Notes: generated from the sequence alone by a model not told the origin. A stretch of 64,000 bases of DNA from JAJRXR01 sp041402005 (GCA_041402005.1 JAWKTB010000001.1:186001-250000); one strand, 5' to 3'. Counted from the stretch's first letter, positions 30,605-38,552 are shown. A program made the numbers and translations.

Positions 30605-32362
30605 ATGACAGCTGGAACACCGACCTACGCATTTCGAGCAGCTTTCGAGGCAGATACGGAGTTGCAGTCACTGGCTAGCAACGCTCTCGCGATGTTCGCG
30701 CTCGCGCTGTATCTCGTCCATGATGATGTGATGGAGTTGGCAGCAGAGGCCATCACGGATGGAGATGATGATAAGAAGTTGGATTTTTGCCTTTTGGACG
30801 AGTCTAGCAAGCGGCTTGTGCTCGGTCAGGCATATACGGCTGTCCAATGGGGAAGAGACGCTGCTCCAGCAAACAAGGCATCCGACCTAAACACAGCAGT
30901 TGCCTGGCTGTTGAATGCAGAGGTGTCCACTGTCCCCGAACGCCTGCGCCCGCTCACGACAGAGGTACGCGAGGCGCTGAAAGAGGGCAGGATAGAGACA
31001 ATCGAAATCCTCTACGTTCACAACTGCCACGAAAGCGTAAACGTCCAAACTGAACTCAACGCCGTAAGAGAGAACGCGAGTCATATCTGTCAATCGATGG
31101 GTGGAGCAGACGTTTCAGTGTCTGCGATTGAGTTGGGACTCGAGAAAATTCAAGAACTCTACGATTCATTTGATAAAGACATCAAAGTTGAAGAAGTTAT
31201 TGAGATCCCGATCGATGGAGCCGACGAGGCGCACGTGGTTGTGCATGAGGGCGAAGGATGGCGATCTGTCGTGCTCTCAGTCGATGGACTATGGCTGAAG
31301 GAGCTATTCGTCGCGTATCAGGATGAACTGTTCTCCGCAAACGTCCGTGATTTTCTCGGAGTGACGCGCCGTGCGGGAAACGTGAATGCGGGAATCAAGC
31401 AGAGCGCTGCATCAGAACCAGGCAATTTCTGGGCCTACAACAACGGCATTACAGCACTTACGCATGAGTTTGAGGTCGAGAGCACAACCGTACGCGCGAG
31501 GGGAATATCCATCATCAACGGTGCACAGACAACCGGCGCGCTCGCAGAGGCCGACGATAACGATCTGCGAGACGTTCGTGTTCTCTGTCGGCTTGTTGAG
31601 AGTCGAGATAAGGGACTGATTCGGAAGATTGTCCTCTTCAACAATACGCAGAATGTAATTCGGCCTTCCGACCTTCGCAGTAATCATCCTGTGCAAAAAC
31701 GGCTTGAAGCAGCATTCTCAGAATTTGGGATCAGATACGTTGTGCGTAGGAGTGGCCGCGCCCCGCACAACTCTGTTTCGGCGGAAAGCGTCGCGCCCTC
31801 ACTTTGCGCATTCCATGGAGACCCGATTACCGCTGCGCGACAAAGAAGAGAAATCTTCGAATCCGACACGGTCTTTGACCGAGTGTTTCCAGGGAATATC
31901 TCTGCGGGGCACGTGTACCTCGTGTATTGCCTAGCGGCGGCATTTGATCGAATGAAGCTTGAACTGAAAGAAAAGAACGCTGCCGGTACAGCTACTTTCC
32001 TTGAGACGCAACAGTACGACTTGTTGCGGTATTCGCCCTCGCGTCAGTTCGTGCTGTTCTTGGTTGGATCTTGCGCTGAAGAACTGCTTGGGCGACGAGT
32101 GTCTGCGATTGTAGACTGGCGTGCTACTTCGGCCACCATGCAAGCGGGTTGGGAAGAATTGACGCGGATATGGACGGATGTCCTCCGTAGGATTCTCCCG
32201 TTGGCCGCTTCGGCGTTGCAGGAGGGGGAAACAGGGTACGACCTCACGCGATCCAAGTCCGCTATGGTACGAGTCTCGCACGCAGTCAAGGGCAATCTTG
32301 CTGCGCTTGCAGCTGCCTTCGAGTCGCAGTTACGACTGCTACGAGACAAGAGCGCTGTGTGA
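30605..32362 (+). CDS. AIPR-family protein (abortive-infection phage resistance)
   Basis: A 585-residue protein with the AIPR-domain features NVRDFLGV, GNFWAYNNGITAL and ISIINGAQTTGAL (about residues 235-310). This family was named for abortive-infection phage resistance. Codon use and base content are unlike the neighbours: the gene is near 50% GC against about 70% nearby, a sign of transfer. ATG 30605 is used, with GGGGA just upstream; GTG 30590 is an alternative. It is a single gene here, without a recognised Z1, methylase or nuclease partner. A defence role is inferred from the family only. Confidence 0.82.
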   Translation: MTAGTPTYAFRAAFEADTELQSLASNALAMFALALYLVHDDVMELAAEAITDGDDDKKLDFCLLDESSKRLVLGQAYTAVQWGRDAAPANKASDLNTAVAWLLNAEVSTVPERLRPLTTEVREALKEGRIETIEILYVHNCHESVNVQTELNAVRENASHICQSMGGADVSVSAIELGLEKIQELYDSFDKDIKVEEVIEIPIDGADEAHVVVHEGEGWRSVVLSVDGLWLKELFVAYQDELFSANVRDFLGVTRRAGNVNAGIKQSAASEPGNFWAYNNGITALTHEFEVESTTVRARGISIINGAQTTGALAEADDNDLRDVRVLCRLVESRDKGLIRKIVLFNNTQNVIRPSDLRSNHPVQKRLEAAFSEFGIRYVVRRSGRAPHNSVSAESVAPSLCAFHGDPITAARQRREIFESDTVFDRVFPGNISAGHVYLVYCLAAAFDRMKLELKEKNAAGTATFLETQQYDLLRYSPSRQFVLFLVGSCAEELLGRRVSAIVDWRATSATMQAGWEELTRIWTDVLRRILPLAASALQEGETGYDLTRSKSAMVRVSHAVKGNLAALAAAFESQLRLLRDKSAV

Positions 32363-32404
32363 GCGCAGATATCGGTGCATGTGCGCTGTTTGCGCGCAAC
32401 CCAT

Positions 32405-32435
32405 TTGATCCGCATTGCGGCGTGTTTGATATGAT
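32405..32435 (+). promoter_or_regulatory. Candidate promoter for the small gene at 32460
   Basis: TTGATC at 32405 and an extended minus-10, TGA-TATGAT, at 32427-32435 are separated by 19 bp, in the short AT-richer spacer after the AIPR gene. This spacing is long for sigma-70, so the assignment rests mainly on the extended minus-10. Confidence 0.35.
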
Positions 32436-32459
32436 GGCAAGCACGGTGATCAATTGCAC

Positions 32460-32912
32460 ATGATCGCCACCATCACCCAGACCACGGCTCTCCTCCCCGC
32501 CCACGTCTCCGAGCCCGACCTCCTCGCCGACTTCCTCGCCGCCGAGCTGCCGTTGCTGGCTCTGTGCGAGCGCCACGCCATCGACCTCGACGACCTGACC
32601 GCCTGGCTCGACCACCCACGCACGCGTGAGCGTCTGGCCGCCCTCGAGCGAGCCGCAGCCACCCGCGAGCGCCTCGTCACCGCCCAGGCCCGAGTCGCCG
32701 CAGCGGTCCGCCTGCGCGACCTGGCCGCCTTCCCCGCCGACTACGCCGACAAGACCTGCAAGCTCACCCCCGCCGCCGCCGAGACCGCCCGCAAGGCCGC
32801 GGCGAGACTCCTTGCTCCCGCGGCGGGACGGGCTTCCAGCCCGTCATCTCCCCTCTCCCCCGCGCCCCGCGGGGGAGACAGGTCCAAGCGAGCGCCGGAC
32901 CAGAGAGGGTGA
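32460..32912 (+). CDS. Small helical protein of unknown function with repeat-derived tail
   Basis: A 150-residue protein. Residues 1-115 are Ala/Leu/Arg-rich and helical (ADFLAAELPLLALCERHAIDLDDLTAWLDHPRTRERL), suggestive of a helix-turn-helix-like domain, but no family was recognised. The C-terminus after about residue 120 is encoded by a TCC-loop hairpin (32827-32845) and the first unit of the tandem array, so the original stop may have been lost. It returns to the high-GC composition of the region. Confidence 0.6.
   Translation: MIATITQTTALLPAHVSEPDLLADFLAAELPLLALCERHAIDLDDLTAWLDHPRTRERLAALERAAATRERLVTAQARVAAAVRLRDLAAFPADYADKTCKLTPAAAETARKAAARLLAPAAGRASSPSSPLSPAPRGGDRSKRAPDQRG
32827..32845. 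repeat. TCC-loop hairpin repeat
   Basis: GACGGGCT-TCC-AGCCCGTC is a perfect 8-bp stem with a TCC loop, located in the 3' part of the small helical protein gene. Compared with the copies at 28328 and 41586, two paired positions differ together, so pairing is kept. Confidence 0.75.
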
Positions 32913-33207
32913 GTCACACCCGCCCCACACGCCAAGAAACCCCACGACTCGAAGACTCGTCGTCGTCATCTCCCCCTCTCCCCCGCGCCCCGCGGGGGAG
33001 ACAGGTCCAAGCGAGCGCCGGACGAGTGAGGGTGAGTCACACCCATCCCTCACGCCACAAAGCCCTACGACTCGAAGACTCGTCGTCGTCATCTCCCCCT
33101 CTCCCCCGCTCCCAGCGGGGAGACACGTCCAAGCGAGCTGCCGGACGAGAGGGCGCCTCACACCCACCCCTCACGCCCACGACGAGTCTTCGAGTCGTGG
33201 GGTCTCC
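32849..33207. repeat. 123-bp tandem array of alternating family B hairpins and family A repeats
   Basis: Three B hairpins start at 32854, 32977 and 33100, a period of 123 bp. Each has arms like TCTCCCCCGCG and CGCGGGGGAGA with a CCC loop, followed by GTCCAAGCGAGCGCCGGAC and GTGAGTCACACC-type sequence. Family A repeats (ACGACTCGAAGACTCGTCGT core) separate and close the array at about 32937, 33057 and 33167. The third hairpin has GCT/AGC in place of GCG/CGC, a compensatory change. No gene was recognised in the rest of 32913-33288. Confidence 0.85.
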
Positions 33208-33237
33208 CCGCACCCCACCCCCATCCCCGCCTCCTCC

Positions 33238-33267
33238 CTGATGCCCGATGCCTGATCCCTGATGCCG
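33238..33267. repeat. Heptamer repeat, second copy
   Basis: Four degenerate C(T/C)GAT(G/C)C 7-mers repeat the arrangement seen at 30424-30456 at the 3' end of thiC. This copy lies in the spacer just upstream of the esterase gene. Confidence 0.6.
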
Positions 33268-33288
33268 CCCCCTCACTACCCTCCCCCC

Positions 33289-34203
33289 ATGCGACACCCA
33301 CTCCTCCCCGCCCTCGCCCTCACACTCGCCTCCCCCGCCCTCGCCACCGACTACCACCTCTACTACCTCGGCGGCCAATCCAACATGGACGGCTTCGGCA
33401 CAGTCAGCGAACTCCCCGCCGACGCCGCCTCCCCCGTCGACCGCGCCCTCATCTTCCACCCCCAGCCCACACGCGACGACACGCCCTCACCCCCCGGCAT
33501 CTGGGCCCCCGTCACCCCCGGCCACGGCTGGGGCTTCGCCTGTGATGGCAAGACCAACACACTCGCCCCCCGCTTCGGCCCCGAGCTCGGCTTCGCCAGG
33601 CGCATGGCCGAGCTCCACCCCGACTGGCATATCGCCATCATCAAGTACTCCCTCGGCGGCTCCTCCATCACACCCGACTCCGACGACCCACGCCAACGCG
33701 CCCCCGGCCACTGGGACCCCGACTACAACCTGACCGTCAACGACCTCACCGGCGTCAACCAGTACGACCACGCCCTCCACGCCATCGCCAGCGCCACCGC
33801 GATCGCCGACATCGACAACGACGGCGAGCCCGACCGCCTCATCCCCGCCGGCATCGTCTGGATGCAGGGCGAGTCCGACGCCACCTTCGAAGCCAACGCC
33901 GCCAACTACGAGGCCGACCTCAAGCATCTCATCGACCTCCTCCGCGCCGCCCTGCGCGTCGACGACCTCCCCGTCGCCATCGGCCGCATCTCCGACTCGG
34001 GCCAGGACCCCAGCGACCACAAGGTCTGGGACTTCGGCGAGACCGTCCGCGCCGCCCAGGCCGCCTTCTGCGATCACGACCCCGCCGCCGCCCTCGTCAC
34101 CACCACCGACGGCTACGGCCACTCCGACCCGTACCACTACGACACCGCCGGCTTCCTCGACCTCGGCCGCGCCTTCGCCGACGCCCTCGAATCCCTGGAG
34201 TAG
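33289..34203 (+). CDS. Exported SGNH-type esterase (sialate O-acetylesterase family)
   Basis: A 304-residue protein with a signal peptide (LLPALALTLASPALA). The catalytic block GGQSNMDGFG (Ser about 31) and the second block PAGIVWMQGESDATFE are the SASA/carbohydrate-esterase signature. The C-terminal DPYHYDTAGFLDLG likely supplies the catalytic Asp-His. It would deacetylate acetylated sugars outside the cytoplasm. The start ATG 33289 is followed three bases after the stop by a DinB gene. Confidence 0.85.
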   Translation: MRHPLLPALALTLASPALATDYHLYYLGGQSNMDGFGTVSELPADAASPVDRALIFHPQPTRDDTPSPPGIWAPVTPGHGWGFACDGKTNTLAPRFGPELGFARRMAELHPDWHIAIIKYSLGGSSITPDSDDPRQRAPGHWDPDYNLTVNDLTGVNQYDHALHAIASATAIADIDNDGEPDRLIPAGIVWMQGESDATFEANAANYEADLKHLIDLLRAALRVDDLPVAIGRISDSGQDPSDHKVWDFGETVRAAQAAFCDHDPAAALVTTTDGYGHSDPYHYDTAGFLDLGRAFADALESLE

Positions 34204-34206
34204 CCC

Positions 34207-34647
34207 ATGGACCGCGACTCCCTGCTGAAGCTCTGGAAAGAGCACCACACCAACAACACCTGGATCCCGGCGTGGTCCAAGGCCGTCAGCGACCTCACGC
34301 CCGAGCAGGCCGCTTGGAAGCCCGACCCGCAGCGCCACTCCATCTGGCAGCAGGTCAACCACATGGTCTTCTGGCGGACCTACAACCTCGCCCGCAAGCG
34401 GGGGGGCGAGCCCCTCCCCGACGCCGAGATCCAGCGCCGCAACTGGCTCGCGCCGGACATGATCACCGAAGCCGCGTGGCGTGAGGCCCGCGAGCGATTC
34501 AACACGAGCCACTCGGAGGTCGCCGACGCGATCGCCGACGGCACGCTCCCGCCCGACACCACCAGCTACCTCCTGACCCATGACAGCTACCACGTCGGCC
34601 AGATCATGCAGCTGCGAGCGATGCAGGGCATGAAGCCGATCGAGTGA
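34207..34647 (+). CDS. DinB-family protein
   Basis: A 146-residue protein with histidines in SIWQQVNHMVFWRTYN and YLLTHDSYHVGQIMQLRAM, fitting the DinB_2 helical bundle. It starts three bases after the esterase stop, so the two are probably co-transcribed. The function is unknown. Confidence 0.82.
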   Translation: MDRDSLLKLWKEHHTNNTWIPAWSKAVSDLTPEQAAWKPDPQRHSIWQQVNHMVFWRTYNLARKRGGEPLPDAEIQRRNWLAPDMITEAAWREARERFNTSHSEVADAIADGTLPPDTTSYLLTHDSYHVGQIMQLRAMQGMKPIE

Positions 34648-34665
34648 CGCCCAGCCGGCTTCGGC

Positions 34666-35193
34666 CTATGACGTCGGGTCCGCGTCGTCGGGCGAGTCGT
34701 TCCCCCTCGCCTCGTCGCCCGCGTCTCGGGCGACCCGCTCCCGATCGGCGGCGTCGGACCTCCCGCCCTTGAGCGCGCCGCCCCCGATGAGGGCGCCGAG
34801 AACCCCGACGATGGGTTGAGCGATCGTGAACCAGACCGGCGAGCGCGAACGGCTCGCTCCCTCCATGATCGACACCTCCCCTTCGCGCGGGCCGGGATCC
34901 TCAAGGGTCAATCGGTACGCGGAGTCGGCGATGCCGAGTACCGCGATCACGATCGCGATCGCGATGACGGCCCCGCGCTTGCGGGCGATCAGGCGGCAGA
35001 CGAACCCGCCGAGCGCCGCGGCGATCAAGTTGAGCACGACCGCGATTGCGGCGAACGTCGTGGACGCCTCCCACGACCCGGGCTTGTACGAGCCCTCGGT
35101 CCCGAGCACGATCATCAGGAGCGAGAAGAGCACGGCCACCGCGATGAAGATCGCGACGTAGCCCAGGATCACGCCGACGATTGAGCGCACCAT
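34666..35193 (-). CDS. Small membrane protein of unknown function
   Basis: A 175-residue protein with four predicted helices (VGVILGYVAIFIAVAVLFSLLMIVL; TFAAIAVVLNLIAAALGGFV; GAVIAIAIVIAVLGIA; FTIAQPIVGVLGALIGGGAL). The C-terminus is strongly charged (DAADRERVARDAGDEARGND). No family was recognised. It is convergent with the DinB gene. Confidence 0.65.
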   Translation of the reverse strand: MVRSIVGVILGYVAIFIAVAVLFSLLMIVLGTEGSYKPGSWEASTTFAAIAVVLNLIAAALGGFVCRLIARKRGAVIAIAIVIAVLGIADSAYRLTLEDPGPREGEVSIMEGASRSRSPVWFTIAQPIVGVLGALIGGGALKGGRSDAADRERVARDAGDEARGNDSPDDADPTS

Positions 35194-35656
35194 TTCAGTT
35201 CTCCAGTGTCGATCTCGGCACGTCGCGGCCTGTGCATCGAACGATCCGGTCCGGTCCCGGGTCATCTGAAGATCGTCAAATTGAGTTGGAGTTTGACCAG
35301 AAAAAGTCTCTCGCCGGGCTCGTTGGACGCGATCACGGGGCCCCGTCAGGATCCAGGGGCGCGAGCAGGGCCTCGGCGAGGGTCCGCCTCGTCGGCCAGT
35401 GTCGCCGAGCGCTCCTGCATCGCCTCGATCTCGGGGGCGAGGCTCTCGCGCAGCGCCTCTCGCCGCTCGGCACGGGCGTCCAGGTCGAACGCCCGCCCGG
35501 TCTGCTCGCGCCGGTCGCCAGATCGATCGACGCGCGTGCCCGGGTGCGTTGTGGCGGCGGACTCGGCGTGGTGAACAGAGACCCAAAGTTCCCTGAGAGA
35601 TGCGATGGGTGGGACACGGAAATCAGGGGATGGATGGGAAGCTGTACGACGCGGGA
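35194..35656 (-). pseudogene. Spacer containing a frameshifted gene remnant
   Basis: On the minus strand near 35400-35530 the sequence reads as plausible coding (RAFDLDARAERREALRESL... EAMQERSATLADEAD). A shift of frame near 35384 then gives TLAEALLAPLDPDGAP and a stop at about 35333, as if a natural C-terminus were separated by one frameshift. No protein family was identified and no intact start is visible, so this is probably a decayed gene or a chance pattern. The rest of the spacer holds nothing recognised. Confidence 0.3.
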
Positions 35657-36205
35657 TCAATCGGCCAGGAAGGCCTTGCCGCCACCCACGTCGAGTGAAT
35701 CGACGTCGACGATGCCGTCGAGGTTCTTGGCGTTGTTGTGGATGACGATGATGCCCTTGGCGGTGTCGGGGACGAAGAGCCCGGTGGCGGAGTCGAGTCG
35801 CCAGCCGTGCGTGCCGGCGCCCGGGGCGGCGCCGTCGACGCGGAGCGTCGCGAGGTTGTTCTCGCGGTTGGTGGGGAACTTGCTGAGGTACGGGCCGTAG
35901 AGTCCGCTCGCGTTGGGCGTGCCGTCGAGGTCGGAGGTGGAGGCGAGGCGTGCGATGACGGTCGCCGCGTTGGCTTTACCGCCCGTGTCCTTGCGTCCGA
36001 TGGCGAGGCCCGCGTGCTCGGCGCTGAAGCGTTCGCCGGCGGACTGGAGCTCGCGCCAGTCGGTGAGCATGGCGGCGGCGAACGCGGTGTTGCTCGACTG
36101 GGAGAACCTCGGGATCGCGATCGCCGAGATGATCCCGATAATCACGACGACGATCACGAGCTCGATGAGCGAGAAGGCGGAGCGTTGGAGTTTGCGTCGG
36201 CGCAT
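35657..36205 (-). CDS. Type II secretion/type IV pilin-like prepilin
   Basis: A 182-residue protein with the class III signal RRRKLQRSA|FSLIELVIVVVIIG: a short basic leader, cleavage before Phe, Glu at +5 and a hydrophobic helix. This is the prepilin-peptidase-processed signature. ATG 36205 was chosen so the leader has the expected ~10 residues; the upstream in-frame extension is proline-rich. The globular part (GLYGPYLSKFPTN...) resembles type II pseudopilins. It could be a pilus or secretion subunit, but no secretion apparatus genes are adjacent. Confidence 0.85.
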   Translation of the reverse strand: MRRRKLQRSAFSLIELVIVVVIIGIISAIAIPRFSQSSNTAFAAAMLTDWRELQSAGERFSAEHAGLAIGRKDTGGKANAATVIARLASTSDLDGTPNASGLYGPYLSKFPTNRENNLATLRVDGAAPGAGTHGWRLDSATGLFVPDTAKGIIVIHNNAKNLDGIVDVDSLDVGGGKAFLAD

Positions 36206-36340
36206 CGCCGGAGCCAAGATCGGGTGTGGCGGCGCGGGGATGCAGGGGCCCCCGCGGATGGGCGCTCGCATTGAGGTCAACGCCCTGCGCGCCACGCTCG
36301 GTCGGCGCCCTCGGTCGTCCGGGAACGCCATCGGGCGGGC

Positions 36341-36385
36341 AAAAGAAAAGGACGCCGAGGGCTGACGATGTGGCCCCCGGCGTCC
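36341..36385 (-). terminator. Rho-independent terminator downstream of bioY
   Basis: On the minus strand, a stem of about 12 bp (arms GGACGCCGGGGGC and GCCCTCGGCGTCC, plus-strand positions 36373-36385 and 36350-36362) is followed by TTTTCTTTT (36341-36349). It lies 89 nt after the bioY stop and before the prepilin gene, so it should end the bioY transcript. Confidence 0.8.
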
Positions 36386-36473
36386 AAGTAGAGAGCGTGC
36401 CCCCCCGCCAATCGCGAGGTGGCGACGGCAGCGGGAACACTCCGCCCATCCGCCCTATTCCGGAGATTTCCCC

Positions 36474-37070
36474 CTACCAGACCCGACGCATCGCCCAGGG
36501 GGCGGCCAGACGCCCGAGAACCACGGCGATCCCGGTCTTCAGGAGCATCCCGGGGATGTACGGGAAGAAACCCCCCTCCAGGGCCCGCAGGGGGGTGAAC
36601 CCCCGGACGTAGGCCAGCCAGGGGACGCCGAAGGCGAAGATCACCAGGTGACCGGCGAGGACGCCCAGGACCATGGCCCCCCAGCCGCGGACCGAGCCGT
36701 CCTTGCGGCGGATGATCGTGGTGATGACGGGCTGGCAGGCGACGAAACCAACCAGGTACCCGCCGGTCTGGCCCATGAGGACAGCGAGGCCGGCGGACCC
36801 GTCGGCGAAGATGCCGGCGCCGACCATCCCGACCAGGAGGTAGAGGACCATGCTCGCGATGCCCAGGCGCGGGCCGAGGCAGAGGGCGGCGAGCACGACG
36901 GCCAGAGTCTGGAGGGTGAGGGGGACGCCGTCGGGGGGGAGGGGGATGGCGATCTGGGCGGCGAGGGAGGTGAGGAAGGTGAAGAGGAGGGTTCCGGCGA
37001 GGCGCAACTCCCAGGTCGAGACCGACGGGTCGGCGCGCGGGAGTGGGGCGGTGGTCTCGCGGGCGGGCAT
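36474..37070 (-). CDS. bioY: Biotin transporter BioY (ECF substrate-specific component)
   Basis: A 198-residue membrane protein with six helices. BioY features include LTSLAAQIAIPLPPDGVPLT, LQTLAVVLAALCLGPRLG, GAGIFADGSAGLAVLMGQTGG and the tail FFPYIPGMLLKTGIAVVLG. BioY imports biotin with or without an ECF energy module, and none is nearby. It would feed AccB biotinylation. ATG 37070 is followed by an unusual short tandem repeat upstream (37091-37143). Confidence 0.92.
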   Translation of the reverse strand: MPARETTAPLPRADPSVSTWELRLAGTLLFTFLTSLAAQIAIPLPPDGVPLTLQTLAVVLAALCLGPRLGIASMVLYLLVGMVGAGIFADGSAGLAVLMGQTGGYLVGFVACQPVITTIIRRKDGSVRGWGAMVLGVLAGHLVIFAFGVPWLAYVRGFTPLRALEGGFFPYIPGMLLKTGIAVVLGRLAAPWAMRRVW

Positions 37071-37090
37071 GGGAAGGGGAGGATAGAGGG

Positions 37091-37143
37091 GCGAATCGCG
37101 AAGTGGCGAATCGCGAAGTGGCGAAGTGGCGAATCGCGAAGTC
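37091..37143. repeat. 7-8-mer tandem repeat upstream of bioY
   Basis: Units of GCGAATC and GCGAAGTG alternate about seven times. The run lies 21 bp upstream of the bioY ATG, in its presumed leader or promoter. It may influence expression or be slippage-prone, but this is only inferred. Confidence 0.6.
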
Positions 37144-37168
37144 GGGGAGTCGGTGGGGGAGTGGACGG

Positions 37169-37238
37169 GTGTGACTCGCCCCCTCTGGCTCGGCGCTGCG
37201 CTTGAGCCTGTCTCCCCCGCGGGGCGCGGGGGAGAGGG
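37169..37238 (-). repeat. Family B hairpin element 3 nt after the stop of the zinc-ribbon bactofilin gene
   Basis: The hairpin (37211-37235; arms TCTCCCCCGCG and CGCGGGGGAGA) begins three bases past the stop codon, which ends at 37239 on the minus strand. The following CTCAAGCGCAGCGCCGAGC and the GAGTCACACC-type end match the family B unit. Orientation relative to the upstream gene is the same as at 37761-37830. Confidence 0.8.
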
Positions 37239-37709
37239 TCAGGCGGCGGGCGCGAGGTCGCGCTTGGCGACGGGGGCGAGGGCCTCGAGGGGGGTCGCAG
37301 GGATCTCGAGCAGGGCGTTGTCGATGACGGCGCCGGGGTGGATCTCGATGCGGGGGGCGCGGACGCGTCCACGGACCGTGGCCCGCTCGGTGAGGCGGAC
37401 GAGGCCGCCCGAGACGACGTGTCCGTCGAGGTAGCCGTGGATGAGCACGCCCCCGCCGGCGAGGAGCATGGTGGCGGTGGCGCGTGTGCGTTTGTGGATC
37501 TCGACGGCGCCGCAGGTTTCGATCTTGCCGCCCCACCAGGGACCGCGGATGATGACGTCCTCGACGACGATGCGCCGGTAGCAGTGGGGGCACGAGGCGC
37601 TCATCGCCTTGGGCGCGACGTCGAACTCGGTGGCGCAGAGGTAGCAGCGCACCGGGCGGGTGGGCAGGGGCGGCGCCCAGGCGGGGGTTTCATCGGTCGT
37701 CGCGTGCAT
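37239..37709 (-). CDS. Bactofilin-like protein with N-terminal zinc ribbon
   Basis: A 156-residue protein. The N-terminus has two CxxC pairs (VRCYLCATEFD and SASCPHCYRR), which suggest a zinc ribbon. The remainder (VEIHKRTRATATMLLAGGG... VVSGGLVRLTERATVRGRVRAPRIEIHPGAVIDNALLEI) resembles the right-handed beta-helix of bactofilins. ATG 37709 was chosen since the upstream extension is repeat-derived. It lies downstream of a canonical bactofilin gene, suggesting they form a mixed filament; this is an inference. Confidence 0.75.
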   Translation of the reverse strand: MHATTDETPAWAPPLPTRPVRCYLCATEFDVAPKAMSASCPHCYRRIVVEDVIIRGPWWGGKIETCGAVEIHKRTRATATMLLAGGGVLIHGYLDGHVVSGGLVRLTERATVRGRVRAPRIEIHPGAVIDNALLEIPATPLEALAPVAKRDLAPAA

Positions 37710-37760
37710 CGGAAAGACACCGCGAGTCTTCGTGCGCGGGGTTGAATGGTGGGAGAGCGG

Positions 37761-37830
37761 GAGTGACTCACCCCCTCTCGTCCGGCGCTTCGCTTGGACG
37801 TGTCTCCCCCGCGGGGCGCGGGGGAGAGGT
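37761..37830 (-). repeat. Family B hairpin element 3 nt after the stop of the bactofilin gene
   Basis: The hairpin (37803-37827; arms TCTCCCCCGCG and CGCGGGGGAGA) lies three bases past the TAA stop (37833-37831, minus strand). The unit then continues with GTCCAAGCGAAGCGCCGGAC and GTGAGTCACTCC, as in the 33-kb array. Confidence 0.8.
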
Positions 37831-38295
37831 TTAGGCGGCGGCGATGGAGGGCTCGGGCGACGGGCGCGACTCGTGGCGGCGCTCGGACTTCCAGGGCGGC
37901 TTGAAGTCGATGTCCGCTGACGGCATGGTCGTGCCGCCCTCGGCGAGCTCCTTGGCCTGCGGGCCGACCTGGCAGTGTCCGACGAAGCTGGCGCCCTCGG
38001 CGACGACGAGCGTCCCGGCGCGGATGTCGCCGACGACGCGGGCGTGCGGGCTGAGGGTGAGGCGGTCGGCGGCGTGGACGGGGCCCTCGACGCCGCCGTC
38101 AACGATCACGGTCTTGCCCTCGATGGCGGCCTGGCAGTTGGCGGAGGGGCCGATCTGGAGTTCGGCGTTGGCGATGATCTTGCCCTCGATGGTGCCGAGG
38201 ATGCGGGCGGTGGAGTTGAACGCGACCTCGCCGCTGATGCGGGTGTCGGGCCCGATGATGGTCATCTCGTTGTTTGGGAGCTTGTGGTCGGGCAT
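37831..38295 (-). CDS. Bactofilin (polymer-forming cytoskeletal protein)
   Basis: A 154-residue protein with the beta-helical bactofilin core (MTIIGPDTRISGEVAFNSTARILGTIEGKIIANAELQIG... VIVDGGVEGPVHAADRLTLSPHARVVGDIRAGTLVVAEGASF). The Pro/Arg/Ser-rich C-terminus is typical. Bactofilins polymerise without nucleotides and act in shape and cell-envelope processes. It is divergent from the TerC gene with a 257-bp spacer. Confidence 0.9.
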   Translation of the reverse strand: MPDHKLPNNEMTIIGPDTRISGEVAFNSTARILGTIEGKIIANAELQIGPSANCQAAIEGKTVIVDGGVEGPVHAADRLTLSPHARVVGDIRAGTLVVAEGASFVGHCQVGPQAKELAEGGTTMPSADIDFKPPWKSERRHESRPSPEPSIAAA

Positions 38296-38552
38296 CGGGT
38301 GTTCCTTCGCGCGTGAATGGCGCGCCCTCGGGGGGCTCGCCTGGGCGAGCGGGTCGCCATCCCTGGGTGTTCGCGCGGACTCCGCCGCCGTCTGCGCCGT
38401 CCTTGGCCGGGGGGGTGGATCGGCAGGACGCCGGAGAACGCTGCAATTCCGCGCTGGGCGGAACGTCTCCGCGAGGCGCAGGATCTGCGCGTCTTCATGT
38501 GCCTGAGTTCCCGTCCACGTACGCTCATGGCGTCGGGGGCACGGAGGGCACG

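Noticed and set aside
32849..33207. Tandem array considered as a CRISPR
   Set aside because: The units are 123 bp with no unique spacers, the conserved part is most of the unit, and no cas genes lie nearby.
32626..33255. Open frame running through the tandem array
   Set aside because: Its peptide repeats simply reflect the 123-bp array (a multiple of three); there is no independent support for coding.
38296..38552. Possible yybP-ykoY manganese riboswitch before TerC
   Set aside because: The conserved core of that riboswitch was not found by eye.
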